Source of the DNA: an uncultured Rikenella sp.
GTDB taxonomy: Bacteria > Bacteroidota > Bacteroidia > Bacteroidales > Rikenellaceae
Assembly: GCF_910577125.1 (NCBI RefSeq)
Contig: NZ_CAJTMN010000001.1
Location: 19,446-83,445 of the forward strand
Length of the DNA stretch: 64,000 nucleotides
Direction of reading: 5' to 3'
A program made the position numbers and the translations under genes. How positions within the stretch are numbered: position 1 is the first letter of the stretch; each line of letters starts with the position of its first letter. This document shows positions 46,976-55,167 of this stretch, in pieces. The notes under the pieces are model-generated. The model ran no database searches. It worked only from the letters and a program-made list of their open reading frames with translations, and had not been told where the DNA came from.

Positions 46976-47995
46976 TTATTTGACCTCCCAAGTCTCTCCG
47001 CTGTGCAGCAGCTGGTCGACATTGAAGATCTTGGCCCGCATCCGAACCTCGATCAGCTGGTCCCGCACCTGGTCATCGTACGTATGGTCTTTCACCGCCC
47101 GAATCACTCCGAGGGCTACCGGCATCTCCGGTGCCTTCATGTTCACCAGCATCATGTGAATCCCCGGATTCGGCTCGTGGGCATTATGCACCAAAATATC
47201 CGCCCGGGTAATCCCGTTCTCGCCGATCTTCACGACTTTCAACTTCAAGCCGTCGAGAATCAGACCCTTATCCCGATTTTTCCCGAAAATCATCGGCTCG
47301 CCGTGCTTCAGGACAATCGTACTGTCCTCCCGCACCTCCTTATTGAGGAAAGCGTCGTAAGCCTTATCGTTGAAAATCACGCAGTTTTGCAGGATTTCCA
47401 CCACCGATGCCCCGTCGTTCTTCGCCGCAGCCACCAGGCAGTCTTTCGTCAGGTTGACATCCACGTCGATCGTCCGTGCGAAGAACGTTCCCCGCGCCCC
47501 CAGTACGATCTCGCCCGGCGAGAACGGGTGCTCCACCGTTCCGTACGGCGAAGTTTTCGTCACCTTCCCCAGCGGCGAGGTCGGTGAGTACTGCCCTTTG
47601 GTCAACCCGTATATCTGGTTGTTGAAGAGCATGATGTTGATGTCGATATTCCTGCGGATGGCGTGGATAAAGTGGTTCCCGCCGATCGCCAAGGCATCGC
47701 CGTCGCCCGTCACCTCCCAGACCGACAGAGTCGGATTCGCCACCTTCACCCCCGTGGCAATTGCCGCCGCCCGTCCGTGAATCCCGTGAAATCCGTAGGT
47801 ATGCACGTAATACGGGAACCGCGACGAACAGCCGATCCCCGAGACGAACGTAAATCGCTGATGTTGATAATTAAGCTCTGCAGCCACCTCGGGCAACGCT
47901 TTGGTCACCGCGTTCAAAATAAAGTGGTTGCCGCAACCCGGACACCATTTGACCTCCTGGTCGCTTTTGAAATCCTGTGGGGTATATCGTACCAT
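46976..47995 (-). CDS. korB: 2-oxoacid:ferredoxin oxidoreductase beta subunit
   Basis: 339 aa. The TPP-binding subunit of a 2-oxoacid:ferredoxin oxidoreductase, most likely 2-oxoglutarate-specific. Cluster ligands are WCPGCG (C18, C21) and GIGCSSRF (C56). The TPP motif GDGDALAIGGNHF begins at 97 and continues to IMLFNNQIYGLTKGQYSPTSP. It pairs with the upstream alpha/gamma fusion KorA (26 nt gap). Substrate assignment follows the Kor-type subunit size; other 2-oxoacids remain possible. Confidence 0.92.
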   Translation of the reverse strand: MVRYTPQDFKSDQEVKWCPGCGNHFILNAVTKALPEVAAELNYQHQRFTFVSGIGCSSRFPYYVHTYGFHGIHGRAAAIATGVKVANPTLSVWEVTGDGDALAIGGNHFIHAIRRNIDINIMLFNNQIYGLTKGQYSPTSPLGKVTKTSPYGTVEHPFSPGEIVLGARGTFFARTIDVDVNLTKDCLVAAAKNDGASVVEILQNCVIFNDKAYDAFLNKEVREDSTIVLKHGEPMIFGKNRDKGLILDGLKLKVVKIGENGITRADILVHNAHEPNPGIHMMLVNMKAPEMPVALGVIRAVKDHTYDDQVRDQLIEVRMRAKIFNVDQLLHSGETWEVK

Positions 47996-48021
47996 AATGT
48001 GTTACTACTGTTTCGAGCGCG

Positions 48022-49860
48022 CTAAGCGTGCGTGAGTAATGTCTTGAAGTGATCGGTCAGTTCGACTACCGTAAACGGCAGACCCTGAACTTTGTTGTAT
48101 TGCAGGAAATCGATGTGGGGGAAGTTCATCCGGAGGTAGTTGGCGAACTGCCCCGTGTTCAATTCGCAGACGATGATTTTCTTGAACTTGGAGAATATTT
48201 TTTCCACCCCGCGCGGAAGCGGATTGATGTAGCTGAAATGGCAATGCGAGACACTTTTGCCCTCGGCCCGCAGCGTATCCACCGCCGTCCGGAGCTGTCC
48301 GTAGGTGCCGCCCCAGCCAACGACCAGCAGATCGCCTCCCTTCCGGTCGCCGTAGACTTCCTGTTCGGGAATGTAATTAGCTACGCGGGCCACCTTTTCC
48401 GCCCGCAGTTCGACCATCCGCTGGTGGTTCTGCGGGTCGTGCGACAGAGAACCCACGCAGTCCTGTTTTTCCAGACCTCCCAACCGATGTTCGCACCCCG
48501 GCGAACCCGGCAAGGCCCAGCTCCGGGCCAGCCGCTCCGGATCGCGGACATAAGGCAGGAAGCCGCCTTCCGGTCGTTCCGTTACTACCGGCGGTTTGAT
48601 CTCCGGATAGTCGCTCATCGACGGAATCCGCCACGCTTCCGAGCCGTTGGCGATATAGCCGTCCGACAGCAAAACCACCGGCGTCATGTGTTCCATCGCG
48701 ATTTTAGCGGCCATGAATGCGGCGTCGAAGCAGCCTGAAGGGGTACAAGCCGCCATGACAACCAGCGGGCACTCCCCGTTCCGCCCCCACAGCGCCTGAT
48801 ACAGGTCGGCCTGTTCGGTCTTGGTGGGCAGCCCCGTCGAAGGGCCGCCGCGCTGTACGTCGATCACCACCAAAGGCAGTTCGGTCATCACGGCCAGCCC
48901 CAGCGCCTCGCTCTTGAGCGAGAGCCCCGGCCCGGAGGTGGTCGTCACAGCCATATTCCCGGCGAACGAAGCGCCGATTGCGGTGCATATTCCGGCGATT
49001 TCGTCCTCGACCTGCAAGGTCTTTACGCCGAGGTCTTTCCGTTTGGCCAGCTCTTCGAGAATCGCGGTCGCCGGCGTAATGGGATAGGAGCCGCAGAACA
49101 GAGGCCGCCCCGATTTCTCGGACGCTGCGATCAGCCCCCACGCCGCCGCCTGGTTCCCGGCGATCGTCCGGTAGGTGCCTTTGGGCAGCTCCGCCGCCGG
49201 CACCTGGTAGGTCGTGGTGAAGATGTGGGTATTGGCGGCATAATTATACCCCGCTTTCAAGGCGAGAATATTGGCTTCCGCCACGGCCGGTTTTTTCGCG
49301 AATTTGCGACGGAGATAATTCTCCGTATGCTCCAGCGGCATGTCGTAGAGACAGAAACAGATACCCAGAGCAAACATGTTCTTGCACTTGTTCGCCGCCT
49401 TGGTATCCAGTCCGGTCTGTGCCAGCGCGTCTTTGGTCATCGACGAGATCGGCGCACGGATGATGTTGTAATCGGTAATTCCCAGCTCTTCGAACGGATC
49501 GAGGGTCTGGAAGCCGGCCCGTTTTACCGCCGCTTCGGTCAGGCTGTCGGCATCCACGATCACCGTGGCGCCTTTCTTCAGCCATTTTCGATTGGCGCGC
49601 AAAGCCACGGCGTTCATCGCGACGAGCAAGTCGCAGTAGTCGCCCGAGGTCAATACTTTCTCGCTTCCTATATGTACCTGAAAGCCGGAGACTCCGGCCA
49701 TCGTTCCCTGCGGAGCCCGGATTTCGGCCGGATAGTCGGGAAACGTAGCGATGCTGTTTCCCCCGAGGGCCGAGGTGTCGCTGAAGAGCGTTCCGGTCAG
49801 CTGCATTCCGTCACCCGAATCGCCTGAGAATCGGATGACTACATCTTTTGTTTGCTGCAT
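48022..49860 (-). CDS. korA: 2-oxoacid:ferredoxin oxidoreductase alpha subunit (gamma-alpha fusion)
   Basis: 612 aa. The N-terminal gamma domain (about 1-190; VVIRFSGDSGDGMQLTGTLF) is fused to the alpha domain (about 200-612; GNQAAAWGLIAA, YPITPATAILEEL, VEDEIAGICTAIGASFAG, TSGPGLSLKSEALGLA). This is the KorA organisation of two-subunit enzymes that decarboxylate 2-oxoglutarate to succinyl-CoA with ferredoxin, as needed in anaerobic TCA branches. Reduced ferredoxin can feed the Rnf complex at the left of the window. Upstream lies a 20-bp palindrome over the promoter. Confidence 0.93.
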   Translation of the reverse strand: MQQTKDVVIRFSGDSGDGMQLTGTLFSDTSALGGNSIATFPDYPAEIRAPQGTMAGVSGFQVHIGSEKVLTSGDYCDLLVAMNAVALRANRKWLKKGATVIVDADSLTEAAVKRAGFQTLDPFEELGITDYNIIRAPISSMTKDALAQTGLDTKAANKCKNMFALGICFCLYDMPLEHTENYLRRKFAKKPAVAEANILALKAGYNYAANTHIFTTTYQVPAAELPKGTYRTIAGNQAAAWGLIAASEKSGRPLFCGSYPITPATAILEELAKRKDLGVKTLQVEDEIAGICTAIGASFAGNMAVTTTSGPGLSLKSEALGLAVMTELPLVVIDVQRGGPSTGLPTKTEQADLYQALWGRNGECPLVVMAACTPSGCFDAAFMAAKIAMEHMTPVVLLSDGYIANGSEAWRIPSMSDYPEIKPPVVTERPEGGFLPYVRDPERLARSWALPGSPGCEHRLGGLEKQDCVGSLSHDPQNHQRMVELRAEKVARVANYIPEQEVYGDRKGGDLLVVGWGGTYGQLRTAVDTLRAEGKSVSHCHFSYINPLPRGVEKIFSKFKKIIVCELNTGQFANYLRMNFPHIDFLQYNKVQGLPFTVVELTDHFKTLLTHA

Positions 49861-49872
49861 ATATTTGGGTTC

Positions 49873-49892
49873 ATATTTGCATCAGCAAATAT
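49873..49892. promoter_or_regulatory. 20-bp palindrome at the korAB promoter, candidate operator
   Basis: ATATTTGC-ATCA-GCAAATAT, a perfect 8-bp inverted repeat with a 4-nt spacer, 13 bp upstream of the korA ATG and overlapping the predicted -7 box. Its size and symmetry suit a dimeric regulator. Confidence 0.5.
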
Positions 49893-49914
49893 TATCATTT
49901 TTTCGGAGAAACAA
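49886..49914 (-). promoter_or_regulatory. Putative promoter of korAB
   Basis: Minus-strand TTG (49914-49912), 18 nt, AATATTTG (49893-49886), one mismatch to TAnnTTTG. Confidence 0.4.
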
Positions 49915-49928
49915 TCCTTTTTGCGTCA

Positions 49929-49968
49929 CAAAAAAAACGTCTCCGCCTCTCGGGTCGAGGCGAAGACG
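49929..49968 (-). terminator. Intrinsic terminator of the DHOD-like gene
   Basis: Stem CGTCTTCGCCTC/GAGGCGGAGACG (49938-49949 with 49957-49968, one mismatch) followed on the minus strand by eight or more T. Confidence 0.85.
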
Positions 49969-49995
49969 AGAATACATTAACTATTAAGAATGGTT

Positions 49996-50973
49996 TTAAT
50001 CGTGGTTGGAGAAGTACTTCATGAATTGCGTGCGTTCGTATAGCATCGGATCGGCAATGTTTTTGGCATTCATCCGCCCGATCACATCGCGCAGGGTCTG
50101 GAACTCGTGGCGTTTCATCCAGTCGCAGACGAAGGCATTTATTTCGCCGATCACTTCCAGTCCGTTTTCGTAGACCGTGCTGGCGATTTCGACGGCCGAC
50201 GCCCCAGCCAGCAAAGCCTTCACGGCATCACCCCCCGAGTGCACTCCGGTGGAGACCGCTACGTCGATCAGCGGCAGCGAACCGTTGACCAGAGCCGTCC
50301 ACCGCAACACGTTCGACAGTTCGGACGGATGGCTGAAAATATCGCCTGCTGTGACCGCCATCTTTTCGATGTCGATATCGGTCGGATAAAACCGGTTGAA
50401 GAGCACGACCCCCTTCACGTTCCGGTAATAGATTTCGCGGACGATCGCCAGCGGATTGGTGAATCCGGCACCCAGCTTGACCGACAGCGGGATGGAGATC
50501 GCCTCCTTGACCCGGGTAATGATGTTCAGGTAGCTGCGTTCGATCTCGTCCGACGAGGTCTCTTTGTCCGTCGGCAGCAGGAAGATGTTGAGTTCCAGCG
50601 CATCCGCCCCGGCCGCCTCGATCACCCGGGCATAATCGACCCACTCGCCGGCCTGCCGGCAGTTGATGCTCGCGATAATCGGAATGTCGCACTGTTGTTT
50701 GGCATCTTCGATCAGTTTGAGATAGAGGCCCAGCCGGTTTTCCTCCACATAGGCGCGCACGTAATCCGCCGCCTCCGGATAGTCGCTGTAGCTGTCCACA
50801 TGGGCCACTTCGCTCATGATCTGCTCTTCGAAAATCGATTTGAGCACGACGGCTCCCGCTCCGGCCATCTCGGCGTCTTTGATCCGCTGGAGGTTCGAGG
50901 TCAGCCCCGAACTGCTCAGAATCACCGGGCTGTTCAACTCCAGACCCAGATATTTCGTCTTGATTCGGTTCAT
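49996..50973 (-). CDS. Dihydroorotate dehydrogenase-like flavoprotein
   Basis: 325 aa TIM-barrel flavoprotein. FMN-site elements are seen: NSPVILSSSGL, AVVLKSIF, LSVKLGAGFTN, GVVLFNRFYPTDID and GVHSGGDAVKALLAGASAVE. However, the catalytic loop of true PyrD (N-x-S/C-PN) is replaced by ELNIFLLPTDKE (127-138), without the Cys or Ser base. It is thus probably not a pyrimidine enzyme but the DHOD-like family often found near 2-oxoacid:ferredoxin oxidoreductases. Here it lies just upstream of korAB with its own terminator. Confidence 0.8.
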   Translation of the reverse strand: MNRIKTKYLGLELNSPVILSSSGLTSNLQRIKDAEMAGAGAVVLKSIFEEQIMSEVAHVDSYSDYPEAADYVRAYVEENRLGLYLKLIEDAKQQCDIPIIASINCRQAGEWVDYARVIEAAGADALELNIFLLPTDKETSSDEIERSYLNIITRVKEAISIPLSVKLGAGFTNPLAIVREIYYRNVKGVVLFNRFYPTDIDIEKMAVTAGDIFSHPSELSNVLRWTALVNGSLPLIDVAVSTGVHSGGDAVKALLAGASAVEIASTVYENGLEVIGEINAFVCDWMKRHEFQTLRDVIGRMNAKNIADPMLYERTQFMKYFSNHD

Positions 50974-50997
50974 AGTTCGTTCTGTTTATTCTATAAA

Positions 50998-51657
50998 TTA
51001 TTGTCTGTTTCCGAAAATGCGGCTTCCCACCCGGACCATCGTCGCCCCCTCCTCCACAGCTATCGGGTAGTCGCCCGACATCCCCATCGACAAGGTGTCG
51101 ATCTGTGGCAGATACTTCTGGCGGAAATCCTCGAAAATGGCGTGCAGTTCCGCAAATTCCCGCCGCACCTGTTCTTCATCCTCCGTCAGCGAAGCCATCC
51201 CCATCAGCCCCCGGATCCGGATGTTCCGGAGTCCGGTCAGAGAACCATCCTGCAAAAAATGTTCCAATTCGGGCACATCCCATCCGAATTTCGTCTCCTC
51301 GCGGGCGATATGCAGCTCCAACAGCACGTCGACGACCCTTCCCGCCTTAGCCGCCTCGCGGTCGATCGTCTCGGCCAGCCGCCACGAATCCACCGAGTGG
51401 ATCAGCGACACGAACGGCACGATGTACTTGACTTTATTGGTCTGCAAATGGCCGATCATGTGCCACTCGATATCCCGGGGCAGTGTCTCGTATTTGGCCA
51501 CCATCTCCTGTGGGCGGCTCTCTCCGAAAATGCGCTGCCCGGCGGCGTATGCCTCCCTCAGGGCCTCGGCCGGGTGGAACTTGGAGACGGCCACCAGGGT
51601 GACCGTCTCGGGCAAAGTCGCCCGGATACGAACCAGATTTTCAGCAATCGTTCCCAT
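50998..51657 (-). CDS. YggS-family PLP-binding protein (PLP homeostasis protein)
   Basis: 219 aa from ATG 51657; another ATG 30 nt upstream is possible. It is a PLP-binding alanine-racemase-fold protein: LVAVSKFHP (K26 binds PLP), FGESRPQEMVAKYE, EWHMIGHLQTNKVKYI, IHSVDS, RGLMGMAS, LSMGMSGDYPIAVEEGATMVRVGSRIFG. YggS/PLPBP proteins buffer vitamin B6 and amino/keto acid pools. It ends 24 nt before the DHOD-like start on the same strand. Confidence 0.93.
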   Translation of the reverse strand: MGTIAENLVRIRATLPETVTLVAVSKFHPAEALREAYAAGQRIFGESRPQEMVAKYETLPRDIEWHMIGHLQTNKVKYIVPFVSLIHSVDSWRLAETIDREAAKAGRVVDVLLELHIAREETKFGWDVPELEHFLQDGSLTGLRNIRIRGLMGMASLTEDEEQVRREFAELHAIFEDFRQKYLPQIDTLSMGMSGDYPIAVEEGATMVRVGSRIFGNRQ

Positions 51658-51675
51658 TGGATTCGATTTTATGCT

Positions 51676-51683
51676 TATATTTG
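51676..51683 (+). promoter_or_regulatory. Putative -7 element of the dipeptidase-glycosyltransferase operon
   Basis: TATATTTG, exact -7 match, 49 bp before the dipeptidase ATG. A TTG at 51657-51659 is 16 nt upstream. The leader would carry the hairpin CCGGTTCG/CGAACCGG. Confidence 0.45.
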
Positions 51684-51713
51684 TCATTCCCGGTTCGGCG
51701 AACCGGAACCAAA

Positions 51714-51745
51714 CAAATTTACTGCATACGGATGAAGAAAACAAA
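51714..51745 (-). promoter_or_regulatory. Putative promoter of yggS
   Basis: Minus-strand TTTG (51745-51742), 20 nt, TAAATTTG (51721-51714), both exact. The leader of about 50 nt holds the CCGGTTCG/CGAACCGG hairpin shared with the divergent transcript. Confidence 0.6.
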
Positions 51746-53426
51746 ACTTTTCGCGGCTTTGCTGACCGCAGGCCTTCTGGGCGGCGGACAAAGCGCGGTG
51801 GCATGCACCAACATTCTGGTGACGAAAGGGGCTTCGAAGACGGGTTCGACGATGGTCAGCTACTCGGCCGACTCGCATACGCTGTACGGCGAACTCTACT
51901 ACCGTCCGGCGGCGGACTATCCGGCCGGGACGATGATGAAGGTCTACGAATGGGACAGCGGCAAACTGCTGGGCGAGATTCCGCAGGCGCCCCACACCTA
52001 TTCGGTGGTGGGGAATATGAACGAACACCAGCTGCTGATCGGCGAGAGCACCTGGGGCGGACTGCACCAGCTGGTCGACACGACAGGGATGATCGACTAC
52101 GGATCGTTGATGTATATCGCGTTGCAGAGGTGTCGGACGGCGCGCGAGGCGATCGAGTTCATGACGAAACTCGTGGCGGAATATGGTTATGCCTCATCGG
52201 GCGAGTCGATTTCGGTGGCCGACCCGAACGAGGTGTGGGTGCTCGAAATCATCGGGAAGGGGACGAAGATCGTCGACGGCAAGAACGCCAATAAGGGGGC
52301 TGTGTGGGTGGCCCGGCGGATTCCGGACGGGATGATCTCGGCGCATGCCAATCAGGCGCGGATCACTACCTTTCCGTTGAACGACCCGGAAAACTGTATC
52401 TACTCGCCGGACGTGATCTCGTTTGCACGCGAAGCGGGGCTGTACACCGGGAAAGACAAGGATTTCGACTTCGCAGCAGTCTACAACCCGTTCGACTACA
52501 GCGGGATGCGGGGTTGCGAGGGACGCGTGTGGAGCGTCTTCCGGCAGGTGACCGACGGGATGGACAAATACCTCGACCACGTGACGGGACGGAACCCGAA
52601 AAACCGGTTGCCGCTGTGGGTGAAACCGAACCATAAACTGACCGTCAAGGATGTGGCGGAGTTCATGCGGAACCACTATGAGGGGACTGAATTGGATATG
52701 ACGTGCGATCCGGGAGCGGGACCGTTCAAGCTGCCGTACCGTTGGCGGCCGATGACCTTCAAGGTGGGGGACGAAGAGTTCTTCAACGAACGGGCCATCG
52801 CTACGCAGCAGACCGGCTGGTGGTATGTGGGCGAATGCCGCGGATGGTTGCCCGACCCAATCGGGGGCGTGCTCTGGTTCGGGGTGGACGATACGGACAG
52901 CTCGCCGCTGACGCCGTTCTATTGCGGAATCGACCGGATTCCGAACGCCTATGCGGTGGGGAACGGGAATATGACCACCTACTCGGAAACGTCGATGTTC
53001 TGGGTGGTGAACCGGGTCACCAACTTCGCTTATCAGCGCTACAATATCATCCATCCGGATGTGAAACGGACGATGGATCGTTTCGAAAACCGCTGCTTCG
53101 CCGAACAGCCGGCGGTGGACGGTGCAGCAGAGATGCTCTACAAGCAGGATCCGAAACTGGCGATCGATTTCCTGACCGATTATTCGGTCAATACGGCTCA
53201 GCGGCTGTTCGATACGTGGGTGGCGCTGGATCGTTACCTGCTGGTGAAATACATCGATGGGAATGTCAAAAAGGAGGATGCCGAAGGGGTATTTACCGAC
53301 AACGGACAGGGTCGGGGGATTCCGGCGATGCCGGACTTCCCGGGCTACAGCGAGGAGTGGAAAGCGATGGTCAAACAGGCGACAGGCGATCGTCTGAAGG
53401 TCGTGGAGGCGACCGGTAAAAAATAG
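51732..53426 (+). CDS. C69-family dipeptidase, exported
   Basis: 564 aa from ATG 51732. Residues 1-24 form a signal peptide ending AVA, directly before C25-TNIL. In C69 peptidases the N-terminal cysteine of the processed enzyme is the nucleophile, so signal cleavage would at once create the active site. Further family signs are VGNMNEHQLLIGESTWGG and SISVADPNEVWVLEIIGKG. Periplasmic dipeptide hydrolysis is the likely task in a protein-fermenting gut anaerobe. The glycosyltransferases start 6 nt after its stop. Confidence 0.9.
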   Translation: MKKTKLFAALLTAGLLGGGQSAVACTNILVTKGASKTGSTMVSYSADSHTLYGELYYRPAADYPAGTMMKVYEWDSGKLLGEIPQAPHTYSVVGNMNEHQLLIGESTWGGLHQLVDTTGMIDYGSLMYIALQRCRTAREAIEFMTKLVAEYGYASSGESISVADPNEVWVLEIIGKGTKIVDGKNANKGAVWVARRIPDGMISAHANQARITTFPLNDPENCIYSPDVISFAREAGLYTGKDKDFDFAAVYNPFDYSGMRGCEGRVWSVFRQVTDGMDKYLDHVTGRNPKNRLPLWVKPNHKLTVKDVAEFMRNHYEGTELDMTCDPGAGPFKLPYRWRPMTFKVGDEEFFNERAIATQQTGWWYVGECRGWLPDPIGGVLWFGVDDTDSSPLTPFYCGIDRIPNAYAVGNGNMTTYSETSMFWVVNRVTNFAYQRYNIIHPDVKRTMDRFENRCFAEQPAVDGAAEMLYKQDPKLAIDFLTDYSVNTAQRLFDTWVALDRYLLVKYIDGNVKKEDAEGVFTDNGQGRGIPAMPDFPGYSEEWKAMVKQATGDRLKVVEATGKK

Positions 53427-53431
53427 CGAGC

Positions 53432-54334
53432 ATGACGATACCCGACTATACGACATCCGACCCGCAGGCGGTCGTGGTGTACGACTATATCCCGGAGATT
53501 TCAGGCACGGAGCCTGAAATCTCCGTTGTCGTTTCGACTTACAACCAGCCGGAGTGGCTCGAAAAGGTTTTGTGGGGCTACGAGGTGCAGAGCGAAAGCT
53601 GCGGGCGGTTCGAAGTGGTGATTGCCGACGACGGCTCGGACGAACGGACGCGACAGATGCTGGATCGGATCACGCCTCATCTGACCTTTCCGCTGCGCTA
53701 CGTCTGGCAGCCCGACGCAGGATTTCGGAAGTGCCGCATTGTCAATCGGGGCATACTGGCCACCCGGAGTGAATACATCGTGGTGACGGACGGAGACTGT
53801 ATTCCGCGGAGCGATTTTCTGGCGACCCATCTCCGTCTCCGCCGGCCCGGCTATTTTCTGTCGGGCGGAGCGGTGAGGCTGCCGATGGAGCTCTCCCGGT
53901 TAATCGGCAAAGAGGATATTCTCACCGGGCGCTGTTTCGACCGGGAATGGCTCAAAGAGCACGGACTGAAGCGATCGTTCCGGAACAACAAACTGACGAC
54001 TTCGGCCGGCTGGGCAGCCTTTTTGAATGCAGTGACACCGGCCGGGGCGACTTGGAACGGCGGAAATGCTTCGGGCTGGAAATCCGATTTGCTCCGTGTC
54101 GGAGGTTATGACGAACGAATGGAATACGGAGGTGAGGATCGGGAGCTGGGCGAACGGCTGATGAATGCGGGAATCAAGGGACGGCAGGTGCGTTATTCGG
54201 CAGTCTTGTTGCATCTGGAGCACGGACGGGGATATGCCCACGAGGAGGCATGGGCGCGGAATCGGGCCATTCGGAAAGAGACGGCACGTGCGAAAAGCAT
54301 CTGGACACCTTATGGATTACCGAAAGGGGAATAG
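53432..54334 (+). CDS. Family 2 glycosyltransferase
   Basis: 300 aa. GT-A fold: ISVVVSTYNQPEWLEKVL, VVIADDGSDE, a DxD-type TDGD near 118-121, and a C-terminal galactosyltransferase-like acceptor motif GYDERMEYGGEDRELGERL near 225-243. The conserved HVWHPD-like segment reads YVWQPDAGFRKC. It has no membrane helix, so it is cytoplasmic or peripheral. It probably builds surface glycan or LPS; donor and acceptor are unknown. The next glycosyltransferase starts 1 nt after its stop. Confidence 0.9.
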   Translation: MTIPDYTTSDPQAVVVYDYIPEISGTEPEISVVVSTYNQPEWLEKVLWGYEVQSESCGRFEVVIADDGSDERTRQMLDRITPHLTFPLRYVWQPDAGFRKCRIVNRGILATRSEYIVVTDGDCIPRSDFLATHLRLRRPGYFLSGGAVRLPMELSRLIGKEDILTGRCFDREWLKEHGLKRSFRNNKLTTSAGWAAFLNAVTPAGATWNGGNASGWKSDLLRVGGYDERMEYGGEDRELGERLMNAGIKGRQVRYSAVLLHLEHGRGYAHEEAWARNRAIRKETARAKSIWTPYGLPKGE

Positions 54335-54335
54335 C

Positions 54336-55157
54336 ATGAAGACAAAACGCAACTTCACCGTTACCCTGCTGATTTCGACCTATAACAAACCGGACTATTT
54401 GCGTCAGACCTTGCTGAGCGTAGCACGGCAAACGGTCTTGCCGGATGAGATCGTGATCGCTGACGACGGCTCGACAGAGGAGACCAAACAACTGATCGAT
54501 GAGATGCGGTCGGTGGTTCCGGTTCCGATTCAGCATGTCTGGCATCCGGACACCGGATTCCGGCTTAGCGAGATTCGGAACAAAGCCATTGCTGCGGCAA
54601 AAGGGGATTACATCATACAAACCGACGGTGATATCGTTCTCGGACGTCATTTCGTTGCCGATCATGCGGCTATCGCAGAACACGGATGGCTGGTGTGCGG
54701 AAGCCGGGTCTACCTCGGACCGAAAACGACGGAACGGATATTGAAGAGAGGTTTTTCCTGCCACCGGGGATTATTCGGTTCGCAGCGTGGCAGTTTCGCC
54801 AATAGTTTCCGCATCGGTTGGCTCGGACGTTATCTGTCGAAACGATATGACCGGGAAGCGGCTCATATACGAGGATGCAACATGGCTTTCTGGCGGCGAG
54901 ATCTGATTGCCGCGAACGGTTATAACGAAGATATCGTGGGTTATGGCGCTGAAGACGGCGAAGTCGTTCATCGCATGAGAAACGGCGGTGTAAAGAACAA
55001 GATGCTCAAATTCGGCGGGATTGTTTATCACCTGTGGCATCCGATCCTCTCCCGCGACCGCCTCGCTGACAATCGGAGGATTCATGCCCGAACGAAAAGC
55101 GAGGGTATCACACGATGCGGGAACGGGATTGACAAATATCTGAATGACAGCCAATAG
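54336..55157 (+). CDS. Family 2 glycosyltransferase, tandem paralogue A
   Basis: 273 aa from ATG 54336; an earlier in-frame start inside the previous gene is rejected. Motifs: TLLISTYNKPDYLRQTLLSV, IADDGSTEE (42-50), VWHPDTGFR, QTDGDI (DGD at 97-99), GCNMAFWRRDL and NGYNEDIVGYGAEDGEVVHRM. It is the same length as the next gene and aligns with it over its whole length, so the two arose by duplication. Confidence 0.9.
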   Translation: MKTKRNFTVTLLISTYNKPDYLRQTLLSVARQTVLPDEIVIADDGSTEETKQLIDEMRSVVPVPIQHVWHPDTGFRLSEIRNKAIAAAKGDYIIQTDGDIVLGRHFVADHAAIAEHGWLVCGSRVYLGPKTTERILKRGFSCHRGLFGSQRGSFANSFRIGWLGRYLSKRYDREAAHIRGCNMAFWRRDLIAANGYNEDIVGYGAEDGEVVHRMRNGGVKNKMLKFGGIVYHLWHPILSRDRLADNRRIHARTKSEGITRCGNGIDKYLNDSQ

Positions 55158-55167
55158 ATCCAATTCT

